From: Adiantum capillus-veneris
Lineage: Eukaryota > Streptophyta > Polypodiopsida > Polypodiales > Pteridaceae
DNA: 64,000 nucleotides
Assembly (NCBI GenBank): GCA_014529385.2
Contig: CM043952.1
Span: forward strand, 153,139,057 to 153,203,056
Direction: 5' to 3'
Made by a program: the position numbers and the translations under genes. Position 1 is the stretch's first letter. Each line of letters opens with the position of its first letter. The notes below the pieces were generated by a model that saw nothing but the letters and a program-made list of their open reading frames with translations, was not told the DNA's origin and made no database searches. Positions 1-10,228 of the stretch are shown piece after piece.

Positions 1-171
1 TCACTTAAATTAATAAGTGAAAAATGTCAAAAATAGGGAAAATAGGCTAAATGCCCTGGAAAAATCCCCTAACTGATTCTAATGGATTCTGATGGGAATA
101 CTGATGATCATGCTGTGTGCAACCAGAGGATATGCATCTATACCAAGTGACTCAGCATGCACGGTCTACGA
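1..171 (-). repeat. 3' LTR (first part) of element 1
   Basis: Nearly identical to 6051-6221, differing at only a few positions (for example around 114 and 152-155). The rest of this LTR lies left of the window. It opens with a palindrome, TCACTTA...TAAGTGA (1-20), repeated at 6051-6070. The outer end is not a clean CA: the matching stretch runs into the pol stop codon at 166-168, so the LTR/coding border is blurred. Confidence 0.85.
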
Positions 172-957
172 CTCTGGATAATCCTTGAAGAACTCTTCGT
201 CTACCCACACCACTTCATGGGTTCCTCGATCCTTGAACTTCAAAAAATATTGTTGCACTTGCTTCTTCGAACCATGGCGAAAATGATGCAACAACACTTG
301 CTCCGGCTCCATGACTTCAGCTTCATCGATGGTCTCCGGTTCTTCTTCTTCCGAAATGTCCTTTGGAGGTATTCCTTGAAACACTTTCAACCAAGAAACA
401 TGGAAAACGTTGTGCATTGACCATGAGTTAGGCAACTGCAATTTCATTGAAACCTCATTTATCTTTTTAATGATTGGAAATGGACCATACATACGAAAAG
501 ACAACTTTGGACACTTCTTTCCAACTTGCTTAAGATGTTGCTTCATGATTCTTAAATACATCCGATCTCCTTCCTTGATCGAAACATCCTGACGATGCTT
601 ATTAACCTTCCGTGAATAAGATTCCTGAGCCTTGCTTAGCTGAAGCTTCACACTCTCAAAAATCTCATCCAATGACTGACTTTCAGCATTAGCATCCGGC
701 ATTTGACTAACCGAGCGAGTCAAAAGTGATTGGAATGGACGGCCAAAAGATGCCTCATATGGAGTTCGACCAATAGCAGAAGAAAAAGAGTCATTCAAAA
801 TAGCCTGTAACAATGGCAGATAGAGCTCCCACTGAGGCTGCTGATCATGTACATATGACTTTAAAACATCAAAAGCCAATTGATTGTAAATTTCTGTTTG
901 ACCATCTGATTGTGGATGAAAAGCCGATGAAAAATTCAACTTAGTGTCAAAATTTTA
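166..957 (-). pseudogene. Element 1 pol: integrase C-terminal half plus chromodomain
   Basis: The segment begins after an in-frame TAA (955-957) lying between the second catalytic Asp region and the Glu region of integrase. It holds the catalytic Glu context HPQSDGQTE, the GRTPYEASFGR-like stretch, a basic GPY/F-type segment (RMYGPFPIIKKI), and a C-terminal chromodomain-like region from about residue 210 (EPEQVLLHHF ... VVWVDEEFFKDYPE). Chromodomains steer insertion to marked chromatin in chromoviruses. The frame equals that of the upstream integrase segment, so the single stop is a point change. The pol stop codon TAG sits inside the LTR-matching sequence. Confidence 0.85.
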
Positions 958-2343
958 AAAGAGTGCGCGCCAAAAATTGGACGTGAACTTAACACCCCTA
1001 TCTGAAACAATTGACTTTGGCAAACCACAGAGGGGGTACCAATGCTTAATGAACAACCGTGCTACATCTTGTGCAGTAACTGTGGCTTTACAAGGAATCA
1101 ACATGCAAAATTTGCTGAAACGATCAACAATTGTTAAACATTGAGTGTTCCTTGAATGCAAACTTAGTGGTAGGTTAGTCACAAAATCCATAGAAATATC
1201 CTGAAAAGGTCCATTGGGAATAGGCAGCGGAAGCAAGAGGCCTTGCTGCTTACCCCGAGGAGCTTTTACTTTTTGACATATAGTACACTGTGTGACATAA
1301 CGAAACACATGCTTTCGTATTTTAGGCCAATAAAAAAATCGTTCAATGTTTTTCAATGTGGTGTTCATTCCCCTGTGCCCACCCGTGAGAGAATCATGTG
1401 CATCATGCAATATGGTTGGCCTGAGAGAGGGCAATACACATAACCGTTGACGAAAAAACAACAATCCATCACGAATGAGAGAGTTGCTGGGTCCTTGGGA
1501 AGCAAGAGCCTGCAACCAATGCTTACCAAACTCGGAATCCGCATACTGATTCTTCATGCTGTCAAAAGACTCACCCTGAATAGAAAATGTGGTTCTTGAC
1601 TCAAGAGCCAAAATCTGTCCTTTGCGACTCAACGCATCTGCAATAGGGTTAGCTTTTCCAGGCACATACTCAATCAAACCTCCAAATTGCTCAAAAAATT
1701 GTGACCACCGTGCTTGGCGATCACTCCAATGTGCACTAGGTATAGACTGGAGCCACTTGAGGGCTTGATGATCTGTGCGCATTGTAAACTCTCTACCATA
1801 AAGAAAATGCTTCGAATGCTTAAGAGAGTGAATGACAGACAAAAGTTCTTTATCATAAACTGAATAATTCTTTTCCGCACTATTGAGCTTCCGGCTAAGG
1901 AAAGCTACTGGACGACCATGTTGCTGAAGCATAGCGCCTATGGCGACATTGCTCGCATCCGTCCGTACCTCAAAGGGATCATCCCAAGAGGCAAGGATAA
2001 GACATTGTGCTTCTGTCACCGCAACCTTGAGAGCTGCAAAAGCCTCAATGGCAGCCTTGGGCAAGTCTAAGCGCTGACGGCGAGTCTTTACCCCTTTCAA
2101 AACATTAGTCATAGGTGTAGCAATGCGTGCAAAATTCTCTATGTGCGAACTATATGCTTGACATAAACCAAGAAAAGAACGCACATCATATGCAGTTTTG
2201 GGCAAATCCCAATTACAAACCTGCTCCACCTTCGCGGGATCTAGCTTGACGCCTTCTGCAGAAATGATATAACCCAGATAAGTGACTTCAGTAAGAAAAA
2301 ATTCAGACTTCTTAGCTGCAATGTACAACTGACACTCATCCAA
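958..2343 (-). pseudogene. Element 1 pol: end of RT, RNase H, integrase zinc-binding and core
   Basis: Open for 462 codons. In order: the end of RT with its connection (KKSEFFLTEVTYLGYIIS, VRSFLGLCQAYSSHI), RNase H (ASWDDPFEVRTDAS, YSVYDKELLSVIHSL, FTMRTDHQALKWL), the HHCC integrase zinc finger (HDAHDSLTGGHRG ... CTICQKVKAPRGK), and the integrase core with the first Asp in DISMDFVTNLP and the second in IVSDRGVKF. It continues in the same frame into 166-957 after one nonsense codon. The join to the RT segment upstream needs a one-base shift near 2345. Confidence 0.9.
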
Positions 2344-2348
2344 ACGAG

Positions 2349-2994
2349 TTAGTACCTTTCAACATCTCTTTCATGTTGTTCCCACGATGCAGAAAAAATG
2401 AGAATATCATCTAAAAAGATGAACACACATACACTGACCATATCACCGAAACGACCTACCATGAGACGATTGAATGTACCCACGGCACGTGTCAATCCAA
2501 AAGGCATAACAATATATTCGCCCTCGCTCGGTGCAAAAGGCGGTCTTGAAAATGTCGCCTTTGAATACCCGTACCTGATGATATCCACTTTTGAGATCGA
2601 CCTTGCTGAAAACCTTTGCCCCATTGAGCCTATTGAGGATATACTCAATGCGAGGCATCGGAAACTTGTTCTTAACGGTCATCTTGTTTAATGCCCTGTA
2701 ATCAACACACAAACTAGACGAACCATCCTTCTTGCGAACAAACAAAATAGGAGCAACAAAAGGACTTACACTAGGGCGTATGAATCCTCTAGCCACCAAC
2801 TCCATGAGTTGTCGCTCTAACTCTTCCTCCTGTGTCTTGTTCAATCGACAGGGAGCCTTACTAATAGGCTGTGCTCCCTCCATAAGCTCCATGCGATGGT
2901 CCTCCGGCTGCTCGGGTGGGAGACGAGGTGGAAGATCATCCTGCAAAAAGAGATGTTTAAACTTCGTAAACAACTCTGAATACTTAGCTGGAGC
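2349..2994 (-). pseudogene. Element 1 pol: reverse transcriptase fingers and palm, frameshifted
   Basis: Two overlapping minus frames together cover RT. 2973-2530 carries the N-terminal part ([74 protein letters not shown]). After a shift near 2530 the second frame carries VMPFGLTRAVGTFNRLM and the catalytic FLDDILIFS box. Both catalytic Asp-Asp residues are present. An in-frame TAG at 2995-2997 lies just upstream. The motifs are textbook gypsy RT, but the enzyme cannot be made in one piece. Confidence 0.9.
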
Positions 2995-2997
2995 CTA

Positions 2998-3629
2998 AAT
3001 GCTTTGGGAAACTGGAGCAGCATAGATGAATGCCGCTTGTGCTCCTCGTCGTAACTCACGCGTGACCTGCACATGTGAGATGAGAGGCAAAGAATGCAAG
3101 TCCTCCTCAGCACGAATGATGAGGGAGGAATTAGTTTTGGCATGTAAAGTGACAGTGTTAGCCTCCAATCAATGAGAGGGTTGAGGTCATGAAACCATCT
3201 TATGCCCAAAATCATATCACATCCTGAGAGAGGAGACACAAGAAATTTCCTACTGAAAGCAGCTTGTTGAACGGTAAACATCACATCAAGGCACTCCTTC
3301 GTGATGAGAGAGTCCATGCCAAGAGCGAAGCCAGAAACCTCGAGAGGAGATTTCTGACTAACCTCAAGGCGGGCTCTCTCAACAAGAGGGGGACTAATCA
3401 CATCATGCATACTGCCTGGATCAAACAATATGATAAAACGCTGACCCTTTACATGACCATAACACTTCATGAGGGACTTATCAATGTGTGTGTCAGAGTC
3501 AGGAGAAGATGCAGGTTGGTTTGTGATAGTGCTTGTGGTTGCTGTGGGTGCCTTTTGTTCTTTAGGTGGGACTGTCTTAGGACAGGCCTTCTTAATGTGA
3601 CCCTTGACGTGACATTGAAAACATCTACC
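2998..3629 (-). pseudogene. Element 1: CCHC knuckle, retropepsin-like protease and linker
   Basis: Directly after the gag-ending TAA (3630-3632), in the same frame, is a CX2CX4HX4C knuckle (CFQCHVKGHIKKAC), so the stop falls just inside the nucleocapsid. Downstream is the protease: the active-site strand reads ILFDPGSMHDVIS, with Pro where most families have Ser or Thr, followed by the C-terminal motif GCDMILGIRWFHDLNPLIDW. The frame slips by one base near 3171, after which the linker to RT continues in the RT frame and meets a TAG at 2995. Confidence 0.8.
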
Positions 3630-4757
3630 TTATTTAGCATAAATCACTTGTTCTTCAGCCGTGATGTATCCTTCTACAATTCCTTGTGCAGCTTTTTCAT
3701 CTGGGCTTAGCTTAGGTTTTGCAGGTGCTTTAGCTTTACCCTTAGATTCATTGTTAGAGTTCTTTTCCGAGGAATTAGAGAAAGAAGGGCTAGAAGAATT
3801 ACCCTTCTTACCATTCTTACCGTCCTTACCATTCTGCGTGGTCTGAGAATTCTGAGAGGTCCCTTGAGAAGTCTTGTTCTCCTTAGGCTTTCCCTTGTTG
3901 TGCTTCATCTCTTGGGAGAGAGCAATCGCTACCGCCTTGTTGAGATCCGCAGGGTCAAAGACTTCTACATCAAACTTGATGTATTCGTCTAACCTAAAGA
4001 GGAAAGCCTCCTTGCGCTCATCATCTGATTTGCGTAATTGAGTGCCTAGCTGCAAAACACGATTAGAAAAAGAGACGACTGGCATACCATGTTGCTTGAG
4101 ATTGCGCCAATCTTCCTTCAAGCGTGCGAGGTACTGAGGAGGCATAAACCGCGCCTTGAGCTTGTCTTGGAAATCAGCCCAACTGAAGGACAGGGGCGTG
4201 AGTTCGTCGGCTTCCTCTAGATGCACGGCTAGCTCTGCCTCTTGCCATGCGTGGTACCAATTGATGGCATCACCGGCAAGGTACATAGCTGCCGTCAAAA
4301 CCTTGCTATTTCCTGTCTTCTTAGTTGTCGCAAAATAAGCATTAAATTGATGCAACCAAGAATGAATAAGCGTAGCATCCATCTTACCATCATACTTACT
4401 GAAAGTCAACTTCTCTATGATTGGGTTGTTGGAATCCGCATCGTCGCTTGCGCCACTTGATGAACTCCCACGATCTTTGGTTGGTTCGGACTTCGAGGCA
4501 AGTACTTGTCGAATCAATTCTTGAGTGCGTAGTTCTCGTTGAGCCTCACGCTCGATCTCCAAGGCCACTCTTTGAGCTTCAAGCTGAGCCTCCAAGGTTG
4601 CGCTTTGAGCTGCACGCTCGGCCTCCAAGGCCGCGCTTCGTGCTGTCGCTTCCTCCTTTCTTTGTTCTTTTCTTTCTTTTCGTTCGTCGCGCTCGCGTTC
4701 TAAAGCAAGGCGATTTGCTTCTTGTTTGGCCATCATCTGCTTGACCATTGCCTCCAT
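3630..4757 (-). pseudogene. Element 1 gag polyprotein N-terminal part
   Basis: 375 codons, opening MEAMVKQMMAKQEANRLALE. Residues 10-90 are a highly charged Glu/Arg/Ala-rich region expected to form a coiled coil, followed by the retrotransposon gag domain (IEKLTFSKYDGKMDATLIHSWLHQF region, then AMYLAGDAINWYHAW and FQDKLKARFMPPQYLARLKEDW). The tail is basic and Asn/Lys/Ser-rich. Gag packages the element RNA. It stops at a TAA immediately before the zinc knuckle, which continues in frame, so the stop is probably a mutation and not the native end. Confidence 0.85.
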
Positions 4758-5160
4758 AGGGTTTGGTACACTTGGTGGCGTAGATGGCGAAGGGGGAGGG
4801 TCAAAAAAATCTCCTGGTGGGGAAAATTCGCTTGCAAACCGTGTTTGAGAAGGATCTTCTCTTCACCTGAGTTCTACTCCTTTCTGCGAGCGCACCCCTT
4901 GGCGGCCTTGCGCTCACACAAAGGTTGCTTTTTCCCACCTCACATCGATTGGCCGGCCGCTAAGTGCACGGTCCGCTCTCAATGAGTGAAAAGAGACACA
5001 AGGGGAGGTTGGACAAGCCCTTCTTTCTTGGGATTCCTGTCACTCTTCAAAAAACACGATTAGGAATCGACACGCCCAAGCGAACTTGGGTTCGTGCGAC
5101 CGTAACAAGCAAAAAAAATTCTTGTGATTCTTTCCTTGAGTGATACAGAACACTGCCAAA

Positions 5161-5172
5161 GCTTTGATACCA
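5161..5172 (-). other. Primer binding site of element 1 (initiator tRNA-Met)
   Basis: On the minus strand the 12 bases read TGGTATCAAAGC, one mismatch from the canonical TGGTATCAGAGC complementary to the 3' end of plant initiator tRNA-Met. It begins one base after the inner end of the 5' LTR, the expected place. Confidence 0.9.
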
Positions 5173-5173
5173 A

Positions 5174-6221
5174 TGTAGGGTGCAACGGAATGAATGTTGT
5201 ACTTTCTCAAGATGAGTGATCCATATTTGCTCAAGGTTCCTTTTAGTTCTTATGGAAGGGGGAGCCTTCCGTTCTTAATGGAGAGTGCTATGATCACGAA
5301 CAAAGTGAGTGGACACTGTGCGTGCAAGTGTATGAGACTGAGAGATAGAGAGAAGAGAGATACAACACCAGAGACGTCGTAAAACCCTCCTCCGAAGGCC
5401 CCACTCTCGTCGGCGAGAGTGGTCTACTATTGATTGCACAAAGTGGTACAATGATGATGCATGGAAACTGATGCAACTCGGGGCTATGTCGGTGATGACG
5501 ACGGGGATGGCGACGCTGACTGAAATCTGCAAGCTTTTCACGGCTGTCCAAAAACGCTATTTGCTAAAAATCTGGGACTGTTTTGGGACTGCTGAAAAAC
5601 GCAGATTTGGCTGCGTTTTTGGGGGCTGAATATCTTGACAAAAACGCTGATATGCTGCTGTTTCTGAGGCTGAAAATCGCTGCTTATCTGCTGTCGTTAA
5701 GGCTGAAAACGCTGGTATCTGGCAGCCCTTTGATGGAGATGGAAAACGCTAGATGCAAGGGATGCAAGCGGTCCGGATCGGGCTGAAAACGCCAAGGCAA
5801 GAAGCTGCTGGTGATGAGCAAAGCGCTAGGGCTGAAGTGTTGGCGATGAGGCTGGAACCAAAAATGCCAAGTGCTGAAGATTGGAAACGCTAGCTGCAAT
5901 GGGTGCTTGAGGGGTTCTTGCTGAGAGAGGGGAGTACCTGCTCTTGCCAAAGGCCTGTTGTGCTCCTTGCTCATCTGCCAAAGAGTGCTAGCTTTGGTTT
6001 GCTTATATATTTTCTTACCCAAATTGCCCTACCTACTTTTGTTGGGAAGTCACTTAAATTAATAAGTGAAAAATGTCAAAAATAGGGAAAATAGGCTAAA
6101 TGCCCTGGAAAAATCCCCTAACTGATTCTAATGGATTCTGATGGGAATACTGATGATCATGCTTTGTGCAACCAGAGGATATGCATCTATACCAAGTGAC
6201 TGGGAATGCACGGTCTACGAA
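5174..6221 (-). repeat. 5' LTR of element 1
   Basis: The inner end is fixed by the primer site and reads ...CCCTACA on the minus strand. The outer end lies between 6208 and 6221, where similarity to 1-171 stops. It contains many GCTGAAAA(C/T)GC-type words spaced irregularly through 5590-5890, giving a repetitive GC-rich block, and a TATATAAG box at 6002-6009. A diverged partial copy of 5455-5850 lies at 48646-48995. Confidence 0.85.
6002..6009 (-). promoter_or_regulatory. Likely TATA box of element 1 LTR
   Basis: TATATAAG on the minus strand inside the 5' LTR, about 200 bases in from its outer end, correctly oriented to transcribe the element. Inferred from sequence only. Confidence 0.5.
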
Positions 6222-6312
6222 TAGACTCACAAAAAGTGCCAGATCACTTCGGAAACCCTGTTATGGTGTAGCTTGTCCACGGACACATAGGGTTGGATGT
6301 GTCACGTGACAA

Positions 6313-7216
6313 AAATCTAGCCGAAAGCTTATAATACTTTCCAGTTCACATAGTCTTGGAATTCTTGGGTATCTTTAGATAGACCCATTGTCCCACCTCT
6401 AGAGTCCTTGTAGACCTCTGTTGATTAGCATAAGTAGTAACTCGATCACAAGCAGTCCTTATGCTATCCTTAGCCAATTCAAGCATTTGTTGCATATAAT
6501 ACAAGAAATATCGAGCCTGGCGATCCTCGACTTTCTCTAAGCCAATAGCAATAGGGGATTTAGGCTCAAATCCATACATCAGCATATAGCAATAGGGGAT
6601 TTAGGCTCAAATCCATACATCTACATGAATGGACTAAATCCAGTAGTAGAATGCTTGCTACTATTGTAGGCAAACTCTAATTGTGGAAGATACCTTTCCC
6701 AATCGGACTGCCTGTGAGAGACATAAGCTCTCAACATGTTCTCTAACGTCTGATTCATCCTCTCAGTCTGTCCGTCAGACTCAGGATGATCAAAGGACTA
6801 CATACTCAACTTCGTCCGAAGGTGAGCGAACACATCTTGCCAAAATCGCCCAGTGAACTCGGTGTCCCGATCACTGACGATATTCTCTGGCAGACTATAC
6901 AGCTTATAAAGCTGATCGACAAATAAAACCGCCAACTCATAGCTTTTTACCATCGACTTCGTTGGTATAAACTTCACCATTTTTGTAAGTCTATCGACCA
7001 CAACCCACAATCCACATCTCTCCTCAAGGTAGGCCAATAGAAGAATGTCTCTACCGCTTTAACTGTTGCATCAATATCACGATGCCCTGCATACGGTGGG
7101 ACATGACTCTCTTCCATGACCTTATGTCGCAATGGCCTAGTGACACAAAGTCTGCCATGCATCATCTTAAAATCATCTCTGAGGAGGTAGTGCTCATGAT
7201 GTTGCCCCTCTTGCAA
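6313..7216 (-). pseudogene. Element 2 integrase remnant
   Basis: Three minus-frame pieces. 7216-6974 holds the zinc-binding start (HVPPYAGHRDIDATVKAVETFFYWPTL) but loses the CxxC half. 7037-6798 holds core residues around the second Asp (VVVDRLTKMVKFIPT, IVSDRDTEFTGRFWQDVF). 6795-6313 holds [12 protein letters not shown] with the catalytic Glu and the C-terminal domain (GQWVYLKIPKNSKT). Stops and shifts separate the pieces. A 41-bp tandem duplication (6545-6585 / 6586-6621) lies in the C-terminal part. Clearly dead. Confidence 0.85.
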
Positions 7217-7330
7217 CTGTTCAAAGATCCTTCAAAATCTTCATCAATAGCATAGTGTTCCTTCATGTCATCAACCTCATGATGATAAGGAATTGACATA
7301 GCTGAAATTTGTGGCTTCCTTGATAACGCA

Positions 7331-7696
7331 TCAGCCCACAACATTCTTCTTGCCTTCCACGTGCATAATCTGGAAGTGGAACATAGAAAGAATGTTTGCC
7401 CACTGCATATGCTTTTCGGATAACTTTGACTGTGTCAAGAAGTATTGCAAGGTCTGATGGTCTGTTTGGACAACAAAATAAGCACCTAAGAGGTAGTGCT
7501 TCCAACTAGAAAGTGCATGAATCACGGCCAAGAGCTCTTTCTCATAGACTTGCATAGTCTTCTCTGGCCCTTGCAAAATTCGGCTCTCATAAGCTACTAC
7601 CCGTCCATCTTGCATTAGCACTGCTCTGATGCTACTGCCACACGCGTCACATTGGACCACAAATGACTTCTTAAGATCTGGCAAACTTATGCACAA
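7331..7696 (-). pseudogene. Element 2 RNase H domain
   Basis: Open for 121 codons with the gypsy RNase H order: SFVVQCDACGSS, VVAYESRIL, YEKELLAVIHALSSWKHYL, FVVQTDHQTLQYF, and the tail QIMHVEGKKNVV. The downstream ADALSRKP motif is found one frame over at 7344-7162. Nothing of RT remains upstream: position 7696 is the deletion edge. Confidence 0.85.
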
Positions 7697-7830
7697 AAGG
7701 CTTCCTTTCCTGTTTTTTTACGTGTGCTCCAAAAGTCCCAGCTAAATCCTTATCTTTGGTGGCCTTTTCTGACCCCCTGTGACGCTTCAGGAGCCGTTTT
7801 CACAAAGGGCTTCTTCACTAAATTTTTCTT

Positions 7831-8857
7831 CTACTGCCCTCCTTTCTCGTTGCTCGGAAACCCATTGTCCTCTCCTTTCAACAAGGAAAGACCAGTGTTA
7901 GCAACTTCCATGAGCTGAGTGAGGGTAGCCACTCTGTTCTTGGTACAATAGTCCCGAAGCCCTTTAGGCAGCCCACAACAGTACTTCTCTATGTGCTCTG
8001 TCAATGGCACAAATCTATAGGAGGTCACTGAGAGTTAACGCTTTACAAAACCTCCAATTGTACTCCAGCACGCTCTTGCATGTAGCCGAAGTAAGCTGGT
8101 GCCAATCTGTCATGACGTCGGCTTCAAATTCATTTGACAGCCAAGCAGATGCAAATATTCGCTTGAAGTAGACCCAAGTGGCGGGTGCGTGTCCTTGCAT
8201 TAACAATGTCGTCCACCATGTAAGCGCATTGTCCTTCAAGAAAGTGGCAGCTTTCCTGACCTTAGAGACCTCTGTAAAATTCCCTCCTGCATAAGCTGTA
8301 TCAAACTGTTGCAGGAAAGCCTTTGCTTTATCCTCAAAGCCGCTGAAAGTGCTAAACTTTAGAGCTGCACCACCTTCTTTGTAAGCTTTCGGTTTTTCCA
8401 GTGCCCCCAAATTGTCATAGGGAATTGTCTGCAACATGGGCACTGTAGTAGGAATCATTGGCACGTCTTGACCATTAACATTTTGCGTCAGAGGTGCCAT
8501 ATCTGGCTGCTGTCCAAAAAAACCAGCCATGCTAAAATGAGCATGTGGCACCCCAAACTGGCCTTGGTTGCTCGAAAACCTTGCTACATGCCGATGCTAC
8601 CATACATGGGGTTTGGCATGATGCCTTGCATACCCCCAAACACTGTTCCTGGCATGTACGACTGACTTCTAGGCGCCCCCGAAATACCTAGGATGTACCG
8701 TGGGTGGTGGAAAAGCTCGATGCATTGCCTGGTAACCAGTTCCATGTCCATTCAAGACAACATGTGGGCTGAACTGGCATAGCCTGTGGAATAGGCGTCC
8801 TAACCACCTGTTTAAGGACGGGAGGAACCTGTTTTGGAGCCCTCGACTCCGCAACAT
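7831..8857 (-). pseudogene. Element 2 gag remnant
   Basis: Three pieces: 8857-8669 (basic, Pro-rich N-terminal end), 8551-8015 (gag core: ALKFSTFSGFEDKAKAFLQQF, KVRKAATFLKDNALTWWTTLL, WVYFKRIFASAWLSNEFEADV) and 8028-7831 (EHIEKYCCGLPKGLRDYC). The core closely parallels the gag of element 3 (AWNHL-like and RFTLRLPTEIRDHC stretches), so elements 2 and 3 are related subfamilies. The zinc knuckle is gone. Confidence 0.8.
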
Positions 8858-9513
8858 GCGAGAGTTCCCTTCAAACTCAAAAGCTTTTGGTCCAAAAGCA
8901 ATGCCAAAAAGCTGCTAGCGTAAATCACAAAATTCCGTACAACTGCCACTTCAGCAGTCCGCGCAAAACGCGGAAATCCGTACAGCTTGCCACGTTAGCA
9001 CTGTTAGCGTAATTGCCGAAAATCTGCCACGTTATCAGTTGCTACGCAAGACTTTCGGTGTGTGTGTGGGTCCTGCTTTATTTTAATCCTTTGTCACTTG
9101 GGGCCCCAACGGATGGGGTCCCCATAAGTTGGTAGGACTTCTTCTTCTGTTACTCATTCTTCTTAGGGTTTAGGCCCCTCGGCCGACATCTACAAGTTGG
9201 CTCCCTTCTTCAGAGCTTTGACACGTCACCAATTTGTGACAAGAGCCCTCTTGTGGGCATCATATTACTGCACATAGGGAAGAGAGAGAGCAATGTGAGG
9301 TGTGCAGGACATGACTTCTTGCACCACAATGTACATGAGAGGGAAAGCTTGTAGTCAAGAGCTCTTAACTTGTGACAAAATCTCCCAAATAAGCTCTCTC
9401 AGCTTAAATTTCAGCGCTACCTTCTTCTGCATGAGGAAAGTGCACCAAAATGTGCCACTTGGCACGTTTACAAGAAAATTCCCATTTCGGGGTTGCTGCT
9501 TAACTGGTTGCCC
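8858..9513. other. Flank left of element 3; no gene seen
   Basis: No convincing coding frame. It contains GCCACGTTAGC/AATCCGTAC-type repeated words (8920-9030), a palindrome GGGGCCCCAACGGATGGGGTCCCC (9101-9124 region) and a short GA run. It could be the leader or LTR of element 2, but I found no primer site. The sequence continues across element 3 at 17944. Confidence 0.5.
9509..9513. repeat. Target-site duplication TGCCC, left copy (element 3)
   Basis: TGCCC directly precedes the 5' LTR and is repeated exactly at 17944-17948 after the 3' LTR, confirming the element ends. Confidence 0.9.
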
Positions 9514-10156
9514 TGTCACAAAGCGATGACGTGGCTACCGGCAGCAGAAACCCTAATTTCTGCCAAAAACCCTAAAAATCGTGCAAACCCTAATTTCTGC
9601 CAGGAACCCTAATTTTCAGAAACCCTAATTTCTGGAAACCCTAACCCTAAGTGCTGACTGGAAACCCTAATTAGGCGGGAAATGCCACATGGCAGCAGGT
9701 ACGGATTTCCGGGATTTGCGGAAGTAAAAAGCATCTGCAAGGGCGACGCAAATTTACTTTTTCTCTACGCTTGGCAAGAGAGAGAGAGAGAAGGATTATT
9801 TGCTTTATTTTGTTTGCTCTCTTGAGAGAGAGAGAAAGACTGCTTTTGATTTCAAGCTTTTGGGGCTCTGCTTTTGGGCATCCCTTGTAACATTTAAATA
9901 CGCGGATTAGGGCTCACTTCTCGGAGCATCTAGACGCAGAGTCTGAGAGTGAAACCCTAACCGCTCTCTTGTACTTTGATATTGATTTAATACATAAAGA
10001 AATACCGAAAGGGGCGCTAGTCTTTGGGGCCAATATCTCTAGGCACGGAACTCCGCCGGGCCAGTGCAAATCTGTTGTGATCCGTGAATTGTTTTGAAGT
10101 GGTTATTTGGTGCTGTCACGATTGATTCTTGACTTGGAGTGTCCAAGTCTGTTATA
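9514..10156 (+). repeat. 5' LTR of element 3
   Basis: 643 bp, starts TGTCACAAAG and ends GTCTGTTATA (the 3' copy ends GTTACA). It contains about eight CCCTAA words between 9548 and 9672, a GA-rich stretch, a TTTAAATA box (9893-9900) and the polymerase-side text down to the primer site. It differs from the 3' LTR by small indels and scattered substitutions, implying an insertion that is not recent. Confidence 0.95.
9893..9900 (+). promoter_or_regulatory. Likely TATA-type box of element 3 LTR
   Basis: TTTAAATA about 260 bases before the LTR end, preserved in the 3' LTR (17681-17688). Orientation and position fit an LTR promoter; no direct evidence of use. Confidence 0.45.
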
Positions 10157-10157
10157 G

Positions 10158-10169
10158 TGGTATCAGAGC
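10158..10169 (+). other. Primer binding site of element 3 (initiator tRNA-Met)
   Basis: TGGTATCAGAGC, the exact complement of the plant initiator tRNA-Met 3' end, one base after the 5' LTR. Confidence 0.95.
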
Positions 10170-10228
10170 ACGACCTATTCCTCAGCTATGGGAAATCCGA
10201 TCCCCAATTTTTTTTTTCCGCAGCACCT

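Larger units (their letters stand above)
1..6221 (-). mobile_element. Element 1: decayed Ty3/gypsy chromovirus-type LTR retrotransposon, left LTR cut by window edge
   Basis: Read on the minus strand the order is 5' LTR (about 6221-5174), initiator-Met primer site (5172-5161), gag, CCHC knuckle, protease, reverse transcriptase, RNase H, integrase, chromodomain, and the start of the 3' LTR (171-1). The domain order with RT before integrase defines Ty3/gypsy, and the C-terminal chromodomain defines a chromovirus. The coding region is broken by nonsense codons near 3630, 2995 and 955 and by frameshifts near 3171, 2530 and 2345, so it cannot make a full polyprotein. The first 171 bases match 6051-6221 closely; that is the LTR pair seen from its shared end. 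Confidence 0.9.
6313..8857 (-). mobile_element. Element 2: internally deleted Ty3/gypsy remnant
   Basis: On the minus strand pieces of gag (8857-7831) pass almost directly into RNase H (7696) and then integrase (7216-6313). Zinc knuckle, protease and most of reverse transcriptase are missing, replaced by about 130 bases without a frame. The integrase end breaks off near 6313 in the GPF region and no LTR was recognised on either side. The protein pieces resemble elements 1 and 3 (CDACGSS, YEKELLAVIHAL, GHRDIDATVKAVETFFYW). Confidence 0.85.

Noticed and set aside
9548-9672. CCCTAA words as interstitial telomere DNA
   Set aside because: The words are separated by unrelated bases and occur identically placed in both LTRs of one element, so they are part of the LTR and not a telomere remnant.
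10158-10169. TGGTATCAGAGC strings read as tRNA-Met genes
   Set aside because: Each sits at an LTR edge and only the 3'-end complement is present; no cloverleaf surrounds them. They are primer sites.
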